From Lysobacteraceae bacterium (GTDB taxonomy: Bacteria > Pseudomonadota > Gammaproteobacteria > Xanthomonadales > Xanthomonadaceae), in NCBI GenBank assembly GCA_031263725.1, contig JAISFF010000048.1:1-45214 (forward strand): a stretch of 45,214 nucleotides of DNA, given 5' to 3'. Of this stretch, positions 28,468 to 36,749 are shown one piece after another. The first letter of the stretch is position 1. Each line of letters begins with the position of its first letter. Below the pieces are notes generated by a model. It saw only the letters and a list, made by a program, of their open reading frames with translations, did not search any database and was not told the origin of the DNA. Made by a program: the position numbers and the translations under genes.

Positions 28468-29379
28468 TCAGGCCACGACCGGCCTGGATTGCAACTGTTC
28501 GCTCATGAACTCGATGAAGCGCTGGGTCTTGGCCGGCAGCAGGCGGGTTTCGGTGACGGCATGGATCGGGACTGGGGCCGGCGCCCATTCCGGCAATACC
28601 CGCCGCAGCCGTCCTGCCTGTAGGTCGTCGCCGACGATCTCCGGCGTCAACGCCGCGATTCCCAATCCCTGTATCGCCAGGCGGTGGATCATGCCCATGT
28701 TGTTGATCGAGAAGCGGCCGCTGACGGGGACTTCGACCCGCCCGGACGCGTTGTACAGTTTCCAGATGTTCGGTGTCGCGGAAGCGCTCAGGCGAATGCA
28801 TTCGTGCGCCGAAAGCGCCAGCGGGTGTTCCAGTGGCGGGTGTCTGTCGATGTAGGCGGGCGCGGCATACAGAAAGCCTGGCAGTTGCGCGATCTGTCGC
28901 GCGATCATGCTGGAGTCGGGCAATTCGCCGATGCGGATGGCCACGTCCAACGGCTCCGAAACCAGATCCGAACGCCTCGGCGTCAGATCGAACTCGAAGG
29001 ACAGGTCGGGATAGCGCTCGGCGAACTGTCCGATCAGGGGCGCCAGATAGGTGGCGCCGAAATCCACCGGCAGGGATACGCGCAGGACGCCGTGCGGCTG
29101 CGCGGTCATGCGCGTGAGCTGCTGATGCGCCAGACTCGCCTCGGCGACGATGTGTTTGCAGCGTTCGGAATAAACCTGGCCGGCCTCGGTCAGCGCGATC
29201 TTGCGGGTGGTCCGATGCAACAGGCGCAGTCCGATGTCTTTCTCCAGCAAGGCGATGCGCCTGGAGATCGTGGAATTGGGAATGCCCGTGGTTTGGGCGG
29301 CGCCACGGAAACTGCCCGCGTTGACCACTTCCACGAACAGCGCCATGTCGTCCAGCCTGGGCACGATAGGTTGCTCCAT
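28468..29379 (-). CDS. LysR-family transcriptional regulator
   Basis: A 303-residue LysR protein: winged helix-turn-helix at 8-65 (MALFVEVVNAGSFRGAAQTTGIPNSTISRRIALLEKDIGLRLLHRTTRKIALTEAGQVY) and a periplasmic-binding-like effector domain from about 93 (VLRVSLPVDFGATYLAPLIGQFAERYPDLSFEFDLTPRRSDLVSEPLDVAIRIGELPDSSMIARQIA), of the CrgA/YhjC-like subgroup. It is divergent from the Old Yellow Enzyme gene across 88 AT-rich bases that contain an inverted repeat, so it very likely regulates that gene and itself. The inducer is unknown; electrophiles such as quinones are a guess from the partner enzyme. Confidence 0.93.
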   Translation of the reverse strand: MEQPIVPRLDDMALFVEVVNAGSFRGAAQTTGIPNSTISRRIALLEKDIGLRLLHRTTRKIALTEAGQVYSERCKHIVAEASLAHQQLTRMTAQPHGVLRVSLPVDFGATYLAPLIGQFAERYPDLSFEFDLTPRRSDLVSEPLDVAIRIGELPDSSMIARQIAQLPGFLYAAPAYIDRHPPLEHPLALSAHECIRLSASATPNIWKLYNASGRVEVPVSGRFSINNMGMIHRLAIQGLGIAALTPEIVGDDLQAGRLRRVLPEWAPAPVPIHAVTETRLLPAKTQRFIEFMSEQLQSRPVVA

Positions 29380-29384
29380 TTTTG

Positions 29385-29415
29385 GATAAATGTATTTTAC
29401 TTTGCCATATTTATC
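29385..29415. promoter_or_regulatory. inverted repeat in the LysR/OYE divergent promoter
   Basis: GATAAAT (29385-29391) and ATTTATC (29409-29415) are perfect inverse complements 17 bp apart in the 88-bp intergenic region. Location and AT-richness fit a LysR binding site controlling both genes. I see no second copy. Confidence 0.5.
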
Positions 29416-29467
29416 TCATTGGTGGATCAAGCGAAGATAGCGCCATTCCAAATTTGCGAGGTAGGCC

Positions 29468-30526
29468 ATGAGCCAGTTGTTCACTCCTGTTTCCGTAGGG
29501 CGCTATTCCCTGAAAAACCGCATGGTCATGGCGCCGATGACCCGGTCGCGGGCCGACGATGTGACCGGCGTGCCCGGCGGGCTGATGGCGACCTATTACG
29601 GCCAGCGCGCGGACGCGGGCCTGATCGTCAGCGAAGGCACGTTCCCGTCGGCGATGGGCAAGGGTTATGTGCATACGCCGGGAATCGATACGCCGGAACA
29701 GATCGAAGGATGGCAGAAGGTGGCCGATGCCGTGCATGCCAAGGGCGGCCGCATCTTCATGCAGATCATGCACGTCGGCCGGATTTCGCATCCTTCGATG
29801 CTGCCCGGCAATGCGTTGCCGGTCGCGCCGTCGGCGGTTCGCCCGGCGGGGCAAAGCTGGACTTCCCAGGGACAGCAGGATTTCGTCGAGCCGCATGCGC
29901 TGACGCTGGAAGAGGTTGCCGGCGTGATCGATGGGTTCCGGAGCGGTGCGCGCAATGCGATCGCCGCCGGCTTCGATGGCGTCGAGCTGCATTCGGCATC
30001 GGGGTATCTGGCCGAGCAGTTCCTTTCCAGCGGCACCAACCAGCGTCAGGACGCCTATGGCGGATCGGTGGCCAATCGCGCGCGTTTCGTGCTGGAAGCG
30101 CTGAAGGCGATGGCCGATGAAGTGGGCAGCGATCGGGTCGGGATCAAAATCTCGCCGGAAATGAACTTCAACGACATCCGCGATGACAACCCGCGGGAAA
30201 CCTATACCTATCTGGTCGATCATCTGCGCGATATGAAACTGGCCTATCTGCATGTGGCGCTGTTCGGCGCCAAGACCGACTATCACGGGCTGCTGCGTCC
30301 GCGCTTCGATGGCGCCTATCTGGCCGGCGGTGGCCTGACCCAGGCGACGGCGGAAGCCATGATCGACGCAGGCCGTGCCGATGCGGCGGTGTTCGGTGCC
30401 GCGTTCATCGCCAACCCCGATCTGCCGGAACGTTTCCGCCGCGGCGCCGCGTTGAACGAAGGGGACAAGAGCAAATTCTATGGCGGAGGCGCCGAAGGCT
30501 ATACGGATTATCCGGCCTTGACGTGA
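29468..30526 (+). CDS. Old Yellow Enzyme family NADH:flavin oxidoreductase (NemA-like ene-reductase)
   Basis: FMN enzyme reducing activated alkenes, quinones or nitro compounds with NAD(P)H. The 352-residue TIM barrel has LKNRMVMAPMTRSRA (Thr25), GLIVSEGT, FMQIMHVGRISHP (Gln99 region), GVELHSASGYLAEQFLSSGTNQRQDAYGGSVANRARFVLE and the C-terminal DAAVFGAAFIANPDLPERFRRG. In yeast OYE the substrate pair is His191/Asn194 in HGANGY; here it reads HSASGY, with His175 and Tyr180 kept but Ser178 at the Asn position. GAGGTAGGCC precedes the ATG. Divergent LysR gene likely regulates it; a strong terminator follows. Confidence 0.93.
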   Translation: MSQLFTPVSVGRYSLKNRMVMAPMTRSRADDVTGVPGGLMATYYGQRADAGLIVSEGTFPSAMGKGYVHTPGIDTPEQIEGWQKVADAVHAKGGRIFMQIMHVGRISHPSMLPGNALPVAPSAVRPAGQSWTSQGQQDFVEPHALTLEEVAGVIDGFRSGARNAIAAGFDGVELHSASGYLAEQFLSSGTNQRQDAYGGSVANRARFVLEALKAMADEVGSDRVGIKISPEMNFNDIRDDNPRETYTYLVDHLRDMKLAYLHVALFGAKTDYHGLLRPRFDGAYLAGGGLTQATAEAMIDAGRADAAVFGAAFIANPDLPERFRRGAALNEGDKSKFYGGGAEGYTDYPALT

Positions 30527-30638
30527 TTGTCACCGGCATTCCCTTCATGGTGAATGCCGCTGTGGGTTCCTGTAGATGCGGAAAGCTGGATATCGAAGAG
30601 ATGGATGGCGGTGGAATGCGGGGAATGGCGGAGGTGCG

Positions 30639-30676
30639 CGGCTCCGGGCTGGAAACAGTCCGGAGCCGTGTTTTTT
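30639..30676 (+). terminator. strong rho-independent terminator after the OYE gene
   Basis: A 13-bp stem (CGGCTCCGGGCTG with CAGTCCGGAGCCG, one G-T pair) closed by a GAAA tetraloop and followed by GTG and six T. A second hairpin without T-run (30534-30559) comes first, right after the OYE stop. The region 30527-30737 holds no gene. Confidence 0.9.
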
Positions 30677-30737
30677 CATGCCTTGAATATGTGTGGAGAA
30701 TATGTGCGGAATCGCAGGGGAAGTCGCGGTCCCTGGC

Positions 30738-31523
30738 TCAGTCTTCCGGCGAGGATTTCCAGTAGGCCTTGGCCCGGATCCAGTCGGCGGCGAGGCCGCG
30801 CTCTTCTTCCAGGTACTTGCGCATGTTGCGGGTGCGCTTGGATTCGGTAGCGATCCAATAGAACGCATCGCCGTCCGATGCCGGAAGCTGCCGCAGCGCC
30901 TCCTCGAGCAGGCGACTGTCTGCCGCCGCTTGTCCGTTGCGCTCCAGCCAGCGGATCTGCACATTGGCCGATTCCGGCAGGGCTTGGCGATCGCCGGCCT
31001 CGGGGATTTCGATCAGTGCCTGGACCCGGTGATGCGCGGGCATTTCCTCCAGCCAACGCCCGATCGCGGGCAACGCGGTCTCGTCGCCGACGATGACGTA
31101 GGTATCGAAGTCGTCGGCCGGAACGAATGAACCGCGTGGACCAGCCACGCCCAGTTCCTGTCCCGGAGTGGCCCGCTGCGCCCAGAGCGTCGCGGGGCCT
31201 TCGCTGTGCAACACGAAATCGATCGTCAGCTCGTTGGCGCTGGGATCGTAGTGGCGCGGCGTGTATTCGCGGGCCGGCGAAGGTTCGACATTCTCGGGAA
31301 ACATCAGCCCATCGGCGGCCATCGCCGGCATGGTGATCTCGCCGGAACCGTTGGGGAAGAAGAGTTTTACATGATCGTCCGCCGCCGGGCTGTCGAAGCC
31401 GCGCAGCGCCGGACCGCCCAGGACGATTCGTCGCATATGCGGAGTGAGCGTCTCCACCCGCAGCACGTGTGCGGTACGGAAGACCAGGGGGTGGCGAATC
31501 ATCCGGTTTTCGTGTTGTGACAT
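30738..31523 (-). CDS. siderophore-interacting FAD protein (ferric-chelate reductase, YqjH/ViuB-like)
   Basis: Cytoplasmic flavoprotein that releases iron from siderophores by reducing Fe(III). In 261 residues: FAD domain with REYTPRHYDPSANELTIDFVLHSEGPATLWAQRATPGQELGVAGPRGSF (the RxYTxR and HGxGP-type FAD motifs) and a reductase domain with YVIVGDETALPAIGRWLEEMP, AGDRQALP and a C-terminal ERGLAADWIRAKAYWKSSPED, as in the SIP family. A longer in-frame start at 31817 is rejected, since the conserved part begins after MSQHENRMIRHPLVFR. A PadR gene with a metal-ligand-rich tail lies upstream on the same strand, separated by a terminator, matching the E. coli yqjH/yqjI pair. Complements the siderophore receptor cluster at 945-5156. 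Confidence 0.9.
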   Translation of the reverse strand: MSQHENRMIRHPLVFRTAHVLRVETLTPHMRRIVLGGPALRGFDSPAADDHVKLFFPNGSGEITMPAMAADGLMFPENVEPSPAREYTPRHYDPSANELTIDFVLHSEGPATLWAQRATPGQELGVAGPRGSFVPADDFDTYVIVGDETALPAIGRWLEEMPAHHRVQALIEIPEAGDRQALPESANVQIRWLERNGQAAADSRLLEEALRQLPASDGDAFYWIATESKRTRNMRKYLEEERGLAADWIRAKAYWKSSPED

Positions 31524-31587
31524 GTCATCTGTCTCTGAAAGAGGTGTAGGGGAATGGCGCATGGATCGCTCGGGAAAGCAGCGTGCG

Positions 31588-31629
31588 AAAAAAACCGCCG
31601 CGTTTGCATCGGTCGGATAAGCGCGGCGG
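31588..31629 (-). terminator. rho-independent terminator between the PadR and SIP genes
   Basis: On the minus strand CCGCCGCG (31629-31622), a 19-base loop and CGCGGCGG (31602-31595) form an 8-bp all-GC stem followed by seven T. It lies after the PadR stop and before the SIP start, so SIP expression needs read-through or its own promoter between 31587 and 31524. Confidence 0.85.
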
Positions 31630-31710
31630 GTTGCAGTGGATCCATCCCGCGAGGGACGGGTCCGGGGGAGGCATGCCTGACGGCAGCGCCGTTGCGATGG
31701 TGTGATCGGC

Positions 31711-32688
31711 TCAGGCTTCCGCTGTGCCTTCGCGTCGCGCTGCCGGTCCGATCTCTTCCAGTGCGTGTTCCAGTATGCGTGCGATGCGCGCGGCTTCCTC
31801 GTCGCTCCATTGGCCATTGCGCATCAGCATCTGGCGCTTGAGATCGCGCATGCGGTCGCGGATCGGCACCGGCAGCTCCGCCTTGGCGACCATGTGCGCA
31901 CGTTGCTTGCTGCGCATCATCACCATTTCGATCGTTTCGCGGTTCTCTTCGGCAAATGCCTTGCCCGAGTCGGTGATCGAATACAGCTTGCGGCCGCCCT
32001 CGCTGGTTTCGGCATGCAGATAGCCCAGCTCTTCGAGCAGCGTCAGGGTCGGATAGATCACGCCGGGGCTGGGAGTGTAGTGGCCATGGAACATATCGGT
32101 AATCAGGCGGATCAATTCATAGCCGTGACGCGGGTGTTGTTCGATCAGGGCCAGCAGCAGCAGGCGCAGGTCGCCATGCATCATCAGGCGCCTGCCGTCG
32201 CGTCCGCGGCCCCGTCCGTGCCCGTGGCCGGGATGGTCATCGAACTCCATGTCGTCGGGACGGCCGCCATGGCTTCCGCGGCCGGCGCAGTCGGCGAAGC
32301 GATCCTCGGACCACTCGCCGTGTCCATGCTGCGGCCGATGTCCGCGTCCACCACCGTAGCCTTCGTTCCAGGCATCGTCATGCATATCGCCGCGGCGCGG
32401 CTCGTTGTCGGAATCGTGGCGGCACTGGCCATGCCGTTGATCGCAGCGGTCGTGCCGGCCGGGGCCCGGGCCGGCATGCCGCAATGGCCGCCCGCCGCGG
32501 AAATGGCGCGGCCCGCGCCCGGAGTCCTCGGGCCGATGGCCGCAGTCATGGTGATCGGTTTCGCGGCCAGCGCATTCACTGCCGTTGTGTCGGCCAGAGT
32601 GTTCACGGGAAGGCTCGCGGCCTTCGATGAAAAAGAAGGTATGGCCACGCATCGGGTGGCGTCCGTTGAAGATATGATGTCTTTTCAT
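31711..32688 (-). CDS. PadR-family regulator with long His/Cys-rich metal-binding N-terminus (YqjI-like)
   Basis: A 325-residue regulator. Residues 1-168 are low-complexity and full of potential metal ligands: 22 His and 5 Cys among Gly, Arg and Asp (for example HHDCGH, RHDRCDQRHGQCRHD, GHGHG). The PadR winged helix-turn-helix follows (LRLLLLALIEQHPRHGYELIRLITDMFHGHYTPSPGVIYPTLTLLEELGYLHAETSEGGRKLYSITDSGKAFAEEN), then a dimerising helix. E. coli YqjI has the same plan and represses yqjH in response to iron/nickel; here the neighbour is also a YqjH-like reductase. The extension is much longer than the roughly 60-80 residues usual for YqjI-type proteins as I recall them. Start at 32688 is chosen because the upstream ATG (32748) would place the operator palindrome inside the gene. 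Confidence 0.85.
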   Translation of the reverse strand: MKRHHIFNGRHPMRGHTFFFIEGREPSREHSGRHNGSECAGRETDHHDCGHRPEDSGRGPRHFRGGRPLRHAGPGPGRHDRCDQRHGQCRHDSDNEPRRGDMHDDAWNEGYGGGRGHRPQHGHGEWSEDRFADCAGRGSHGGRPDDMEFDDHPGHGHGRGRGRDGRRLMMHGDLRLLLLALIEQHPRHGYELIRLITDMFHGHYTPSPGVIYPTLTLLEELGYLHAETSEGGRKLYSITDSGKAFAEENRETIEMVMMRSKQRAHMVAKAELPVPIRDRMRDLKRQMLMRNGQWSDEEAARIARILEHALEEIGPAARREGTAEA

Positions 32689-32692
32689 TTCG

Positions 32693-32733
32693 TTTAGATA
32701 TATCGATTTAAGTGACGAAAAGATATATCTAAA
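32693..32733. promoter_or_regulatory. 11-bp perfect inverted repeat, likely PadR operator
   Basis: TTTAGATATAT (32693-32703) and ATATATCTAAA (32723-32733) are exact inverse complements, 19 bp apart. Each arm contains a smaller palindrome (GATATATC and AGATATATCT), centred 25 bp apart. The site begins five bases before the PadR start codon, so binding should block the PadR promoter (autoregulation). The remaining sequence up to aceE (32734-32956) holds no gene. Confidence 0.7.
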
Positions 32734-32956
32734 CTTTCCTGCGCGCAAGTCCGGGACGACCGCGGCGCGCGTACGTATCGGATCCGTTCATCTGTCCCGG
32801 TGCCACGCTCGGCACGGACTCGCCGCTGCGTGCAGGGGATCCACGCACCGCGACAGTGCGCCGGCGCAGTGACGTTCGAGTCACCCGCTTGCGCTAAACT
32901 CACCGGCCATCTTGGAACGACAACGTTCGCGCGATTACGCGGCAAACGGGAGCGCT

Positions 32957-35647
32957 ATGAACTGGTTGAACGAAGTGATACAGAATGACCCCGATCCGAC
33001 CGAAACCCAGGAATGGCTGGAGTCGCTGAAAGCGGTCATCGACAGGGAAGGCGCCGGGCGCGCGCATCAGTTGCTGGACGGGATGGTCGATCTGACGCGC
33101 CGTGCCGGCGCGTATCTGCCGTTCTCGCCGACCACCGAATACATCAACACCATTCCGCCGCATCTGGAGGTCAAGTCGCCCGGCGATGCGGCGATCGAAT
33201 GGAATATCCGCTCGATCATCCGCTGGAACGCGATGGCGATGGTGGTCCGCGCCAACCGCAAGCCGGGAGAACTGGGCGGCCATATCGCCAGCTTCGCCTC
33301 GGCGGCGACGCTGTACGACGTGGGCTTCAACCATTTCTGGCGCGCGCCCAACGAGAAGCATCCGGGCGATCTGGTCTATTTCCAGGGACACAGTTCGCCG
33401 GGCATCTACGCGCGCGCCTTCCTCGAAGGCCGTATCAGCGAACAGCGGCTGGACAGCTTCCGCATGGAAGTCGATGGCCACGGCATTTCCTCCTATCCGC
33501 ATCCCTGGCTGATGCCCGATTTCTGGCAGGTTCCGACGGTGTCGATGGGACTGGGTCCGATCAGCGCGATCTACCAGGCGCAGTTCATGAAGTATCTGGA
33601 GCATCGCGGCCTGATCGAGCCGAGCGACCGCAAGGTCTGGTGCTTCATGGGCGACGGCGAGTCCGACGAGCCGGAATCCCTGGGCGCGATCTCGCTGGCC
33701 GGCCGCGAGGGCCTGGACAATCTGATCTTCGTGGTCAACTGCAACCTGCAGCGCCTGGATGGCCCCGTGCGCGGCAACGGCAAGATCATCCAGGAGCTGG
33801 AAGGCGTGTTCCGCGGCGCGGGCTGGAATGTCATCAAGGTGATCTGGGGCAGCTACTGGGATCCGCTGCTGGCGCGCGACAACAACGGTGTCCTGCGCAA
33901 GCTGATGATGGAAACCGTGGACGGCGAGTACCAGAACTGCAAAGCCTTCGGCGGCGCATACACGCGCGAGCACTTCTTCGGCAAATATCCGGAGACTGCG
34001 GCGATGGTCGCCAACCTCAGCGATGAGGACATCTGGCGTCTCAACCGTGGCGGCCACGATCCGCACAAGGTCTATACCGCCTACAACGCGGCGATGAACA
34101 CCAAGGGCATGCCGACGGTGATCCTGGCCAAGACAGTGAAGGGCTACGGCATGGGCTCGGCTGGCGAATCGCTGAATCCGACCCACCAGACCAAGAAGAT
34201 GGACAACGAGGCGATCAAGACCTTCCGCGACCGCTTCAACATTCCGATCAGCGACAAGCAGCTGGACGAGTCCGCGCAGATCCCGTTCTACCATCCGACC
34301 GAGAACTCGCCGGAAGCGCAGTACATCAAGGAGCGCCGCGCGGTGTTGGGCGGCTATCTGCCGCATCGCCGCCGCAAGAGTACGCAGATGCTGCAGATCC
34401 CGGCGCTGGACAAATACGAGCGTCTGCTGCAAAGCACCGGCGATCGCGAGATCTCCACGACGATGGCCTTCGTGCAGGCGCTGAACATCATACTGCGCGA
34501 CAAGGAGGTCGGCCCGCGCTGCGTGCCGATCGTGGCCGACGAAGCGCGCACCTTCGGCATGGAAGGCCTGTTCCGCCAGATCGGCATCTACGCGCCGTTC
34601 GGGCAGAAGTACAAGCCGGTCGATGCCGATCAGCTGATGTACTACCGCGAGGACACCAGCGGACAGGTCCTGCAGCAGGGCATCAGCGAGGCCGGCGGCA
34701 TCGCTTCGTGGATGGCGGCGGCGACCAGCTATTCGGTCAGCGACGTGCCGATGCTGCCGTTCTTCATCTACTACTCGATGTTCGGTTTCCAGCGCGTCGG
34801 CGACATCGCCTGGCAGGCGGCCGACATGCGTTCGCGCGGCTTCCTGCTCGGCGGCACGTCGGGACGCACCACGCTCAACGGCGAAGGCCTGCAGCACGAG
34901 GACGGTCACAGCCATCTGCTGGCGGGCGCGGTTCCGAATTGCCGCAGTTATGACCCGAGCTTCGGTTACGAAGTGGCGGTGATCCTGCAACACGGCATGC
35001 AGAGAATGCTGGTCGATCAGGCCGACGAATACTTCTACATGACGCTGTTGAACGAAAACTACCCGCACCCGGAAATGCCGAAGGGCGCTCCCGAGGGCAT
35101 CATCAAGGGCATGTATCTGCTCAAGGATGCCGGCAAGCCGAAGAAGGGCGAACTGCGCGTGCAGTTGATGAGTTCGGGCAGCATCATGCGCGAAGCCATC
35201 GCGGCGGCGGAACTGCTGGACAAGGATTTCGGCGTCGTCGCCGATGTCTGGTCGTGTCCAAGCTTCAACGAGCTGCGCAAGGACGGTTTCGATGCCGAGC
35301 GCTGGAACCGCCTGCATCCGGAGAAGGCGCCGCGCCAAGCCCATGTGACGCAATGCCTGGCGGGACGCAGTGGTCCGGCCGTCGCCGCCACCGACTACGT
35401 GCGCGCCTATGCCGACCAGATCCGCGCGTTCGTGCCGGGCGGCTACACGGTGCTGGGCACCGACGGTTTCGGCCGCTCTGATACGCGGGCCAATCTGCGC
35501 CGCTTTTTCGAGGTCGACCGCTACTACATCGCTCACGCGGCGATCGCGGCACTGGCGAAGGAAGGCAAGATGACCGGCAAGGATGTCGCCCGCGCGATCA
35601 AGCAGTACAAGATCGATCCGGAGAAAGCCAATCCAACCGGCGTCTGA
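32957..35647 (+). CDS. aceE: pyruvate dehydrogenase E1 component, homodimeric type
   Basis: Thiamine-diphosphate enzyme that decarboxylates pyruvate and acetylates the lipoyl arm of E2, feeding the citrate cycle. The 896-residue protein has the AceE start (EVIQNDPDPTETQEWLESLKAVIDREG..RAHQLLDGMVDLTRRAG), YLPFSPTTEYINTIP, HFWRAPNEKHPGDLVYFQGHSSPGIYARAFLEGR, the ThDP/Mg motif GDGESDEPES, and VPIVADEARTFGMEGLFRQIGIY in the second half. Length matches E. coli AceE (887). The frame extends upstream to 32912; GGGAG six bases before the ATG at 32957 fixes the start. aceF and lpd do not follow; a hairpin and accessory DNA do, so E2 and E3 must be encoded elsewhere. Confidence 0.97.
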   Translation: MNWLNEVIQNDPDPTETQEWLESLKAVIDREGAGRAHQLLDGMVDLTRRAGAYLPFSPTTEYINTIPPHLEVKSPGDAAIEWNIRSIIRWNAMAMVVRANRKPGELGGHIASFASAATLYDVGFNHFWRAPNEKHPGDLVYFQGHSSPGIYARAFLEGRISEQRLDSFRMEVDGHGISSYPHPWLMPDFWQVPTVSMGLGPISAIYQAQFMKYLEHRGLIEPSDRKVWCFMGDGESDEPESLGAISLAGREGLDNLIFVVNCNLQRLDGPVRGNGKIIQELEGVFRGAGWNVIKVIWGSYWDPLLARDNNGVLRKLMMETVDGEYQNCKAFGGAYTREHFFGKYPETAAMVANLSDEDIWRLNRGGHDPHKVYTAYNAAMNTKGMPTVILAKTVKGYGMGSAGESLNPTHQTKKMDNEAIKTFRDRFNIPISDKQLDESAQIPFYHPTENSPEAQYIKERRAVLGGYLPHRRRKSTQMLQIPALDKYERLLQSTGDREISTTMAFVQALNIILRDKEVGPRCVPIVADEARTFGMEGLFRQIGIYAPFGQKYKPVDADQLMYYREDTSGQVLQQGISEAGGIASWMAAATSYSVSDVPMLPFFIYYSMFGFQRVGDIAWQAADMRSRGFLLGGTSGRTTLNGEGLQHEDGHSHLLAGAVPNCRSYDPSFGYEVAVILQHGMQRMLVDQADEYFYMTLLNENYPHPEMPKGAPEGIIKGMYLLKDAGKPKKGELRVQLMSSGSIMREAIAAAELLDKDFGVVADVWSCPSFNELRKDGFDAERWNRLHPEKAPRQAHVTQCLAGRSGPAVAATDYVRAYADQIRAFVPGGYTVLGTDGFGRSDTRANLRRFFEVDRYYIAHAAIAALAKEGKMTGKDVARAIKQYKIDPEKANPTGV

Positions 35648-35670
35648 AATCGCTCGATATCGTTGTTCCT

Positions 35671-35703
35671 GGAATCGCCGTCCCTTGCCGGGGCGTCGAT
35701 TCC
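35671..35703 (+). terminator. hairpin after aceE, no T-run
   Basis: GGAATCG (35671-35677) and CGATTCC (35697-35703) bracket a further GC-rich stem (CGTCCC with GGGGCG), giving roughly 14 paired bases with one mismatch, 24 bp after the aceE stop. No U-tract follows, so termination by it alone is doubtful. Confidence 0.4.
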
Positions 35704-35729
35704 GTTCGAGCCAAGGCCCATCGGGCGCG

Positions 35730-36080
35730 GCAATCCGGAAACAGGTGGATCATCACGTTCAACCAGGCATTCCTCAAGGTGCCGATGCTGCCCGATCATG
35801 TTGATATCGAGCGCGGTGAAGTCTTGCTGCGCGAGGTGGTCGCGGATGTCGAAAGCAGCAAAGACGTTATCGCCCCGATTCCCAGGTCTGCGGTGTCTCG
35901 GCGACCCGCTTGCCTGCCGTGAACGTGACGAAGAAGCAAAGCCCATGCTGCGGAGGACACTCGCGAATGCGGGAGCAAGGTGGTGATGTGCAAGTGCGCG
36001 TGCACAGAATATCGGGATGAAGCTGGAAGAGGCCGCAAGCGCTTGGAGGAAGACGGAAGGAAGTGGGATAAACCGGGACA
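35730..36080 (-). pseudogene. possible decayed Y1/REP-associated transposase
   Basis: On the minus strand, frames shifted against each other read CFFVTFTAGKRVAETPQTW (about 35945-35890) and then NVFAAFDIRDHLAQQDFTALDINMIGQHRHLEECLVERDDPP (about 35866-35745). This resembles, weakly, the RAYT layout 'YFFTxxTxxR...LRxAFxxV...PFTxDAIVVLPDHLHxxWTLPxGD', with QHRH at the position of the metal-binding HxH. The plus strand also has an open stretch here (FNQAFLKVPMLPDHVDIERGEVLLREVVADVESSKDVIAP, 35757-35882) with GC-rich third positions, so the coding strand is not settled. Treat as decayed accessory sequence of uncertain kind. Confidence 0.3.
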
Positions 36081-36369
36081 AGCCGGATTATCGTGGGATA
36101 CGGCGAGCACATGCCGGCTCGAATGGCGTAGCCATAAGCAATGTTGCTGTCAGGGGTCTTATCGGGCAGGCGTCTGTGTTCACGGCTGAGCATCGCGCAC
36201 GGCATAGACGGTGGCGGTGTTCGGCAGGCGGTGGTGTTCGTTCGCACGAGTGGCGTCAGCGGGGACGACAGCAACGCTACTGAACCGGGCCGGCAACGGC
36301 GTGCCGGTGGTGCAGATCGCCCAGTCCGACAGACGCGGTTCTCGCAGCCGTCGGATGTCGGTTGGTTTC

Positions 36370-36590
36370 GCGTCGGCGCCGTGTATTGGCGTGAGCAAAC
36401 ACCGATTCGTTGTCCGAACGCCGCAGGAACGGTGCCGGGACACGGCCCAACACTCCAAACCGGGCGCTCAAAGCATGTTTCAACACACTGCCCCTCGTGC
36501 AGGCTTTGTCGCCGCTACGCGACAGGTGCCGGCCCAGCAGCTCCCGTGTGTGACAATCGATCACCCGGGCCAAGCTGGCCTCCATTCGGA
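36370..36590 (-). pseudogene. IS3-type transposase OrfB remnant (DDE core fragment)
   Basis: The minus strand encodes VIDCHTRELLGRHLSRSGDKACTRGSVLKHALSARFGVLGRVPAPFLRRSDN, matching the catalytic-core region of IS3-family OrfB from the first catalytic Asp (VIDCHTRELLG) to the second (LRSDNG, here RRSDNE). Sequence on both sides has lost recognisable similarity, and no OrfA or terminal repeats are visible, so only a fragment survives. The surrounding bases 36081-36749 contain no other gene that I can recognise. Confidence 0.7.
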
Positions 36591-36749
36591 TCTGCCGGGG
36601 GCGGTACGGGGTGGTGGACTCCTGACGCCGTCCGTACTGGAGTCATTCTGGCTCTGCTCAAGCAGGGGACGATACTCCAAATACGCGGATCCCTTGCTTG
36701 CTGGGCACCATGGACTGTAATCTTTCATCTCAAAAGGGAGCAGGAATTG

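Noticed and set aside
30523..30765. Short frame after the OYE gene
   Set aside because: It covers the terminator hairpins and has no coding character.
32900..35536. 878-aa open frame antisense to aceE
   Set aside because: Typical shadow in GC-rich DNA; composition is His/Arg/Val/Ala noise with no family, while aceE on the plus strand is unmistakable.
36141..36749. Upstream in-frame extension of the lipoprotein gene
   Set aside because: Runs through transposase debris in the opposite strand; a good ribosome site and signal peptide start at 36750.
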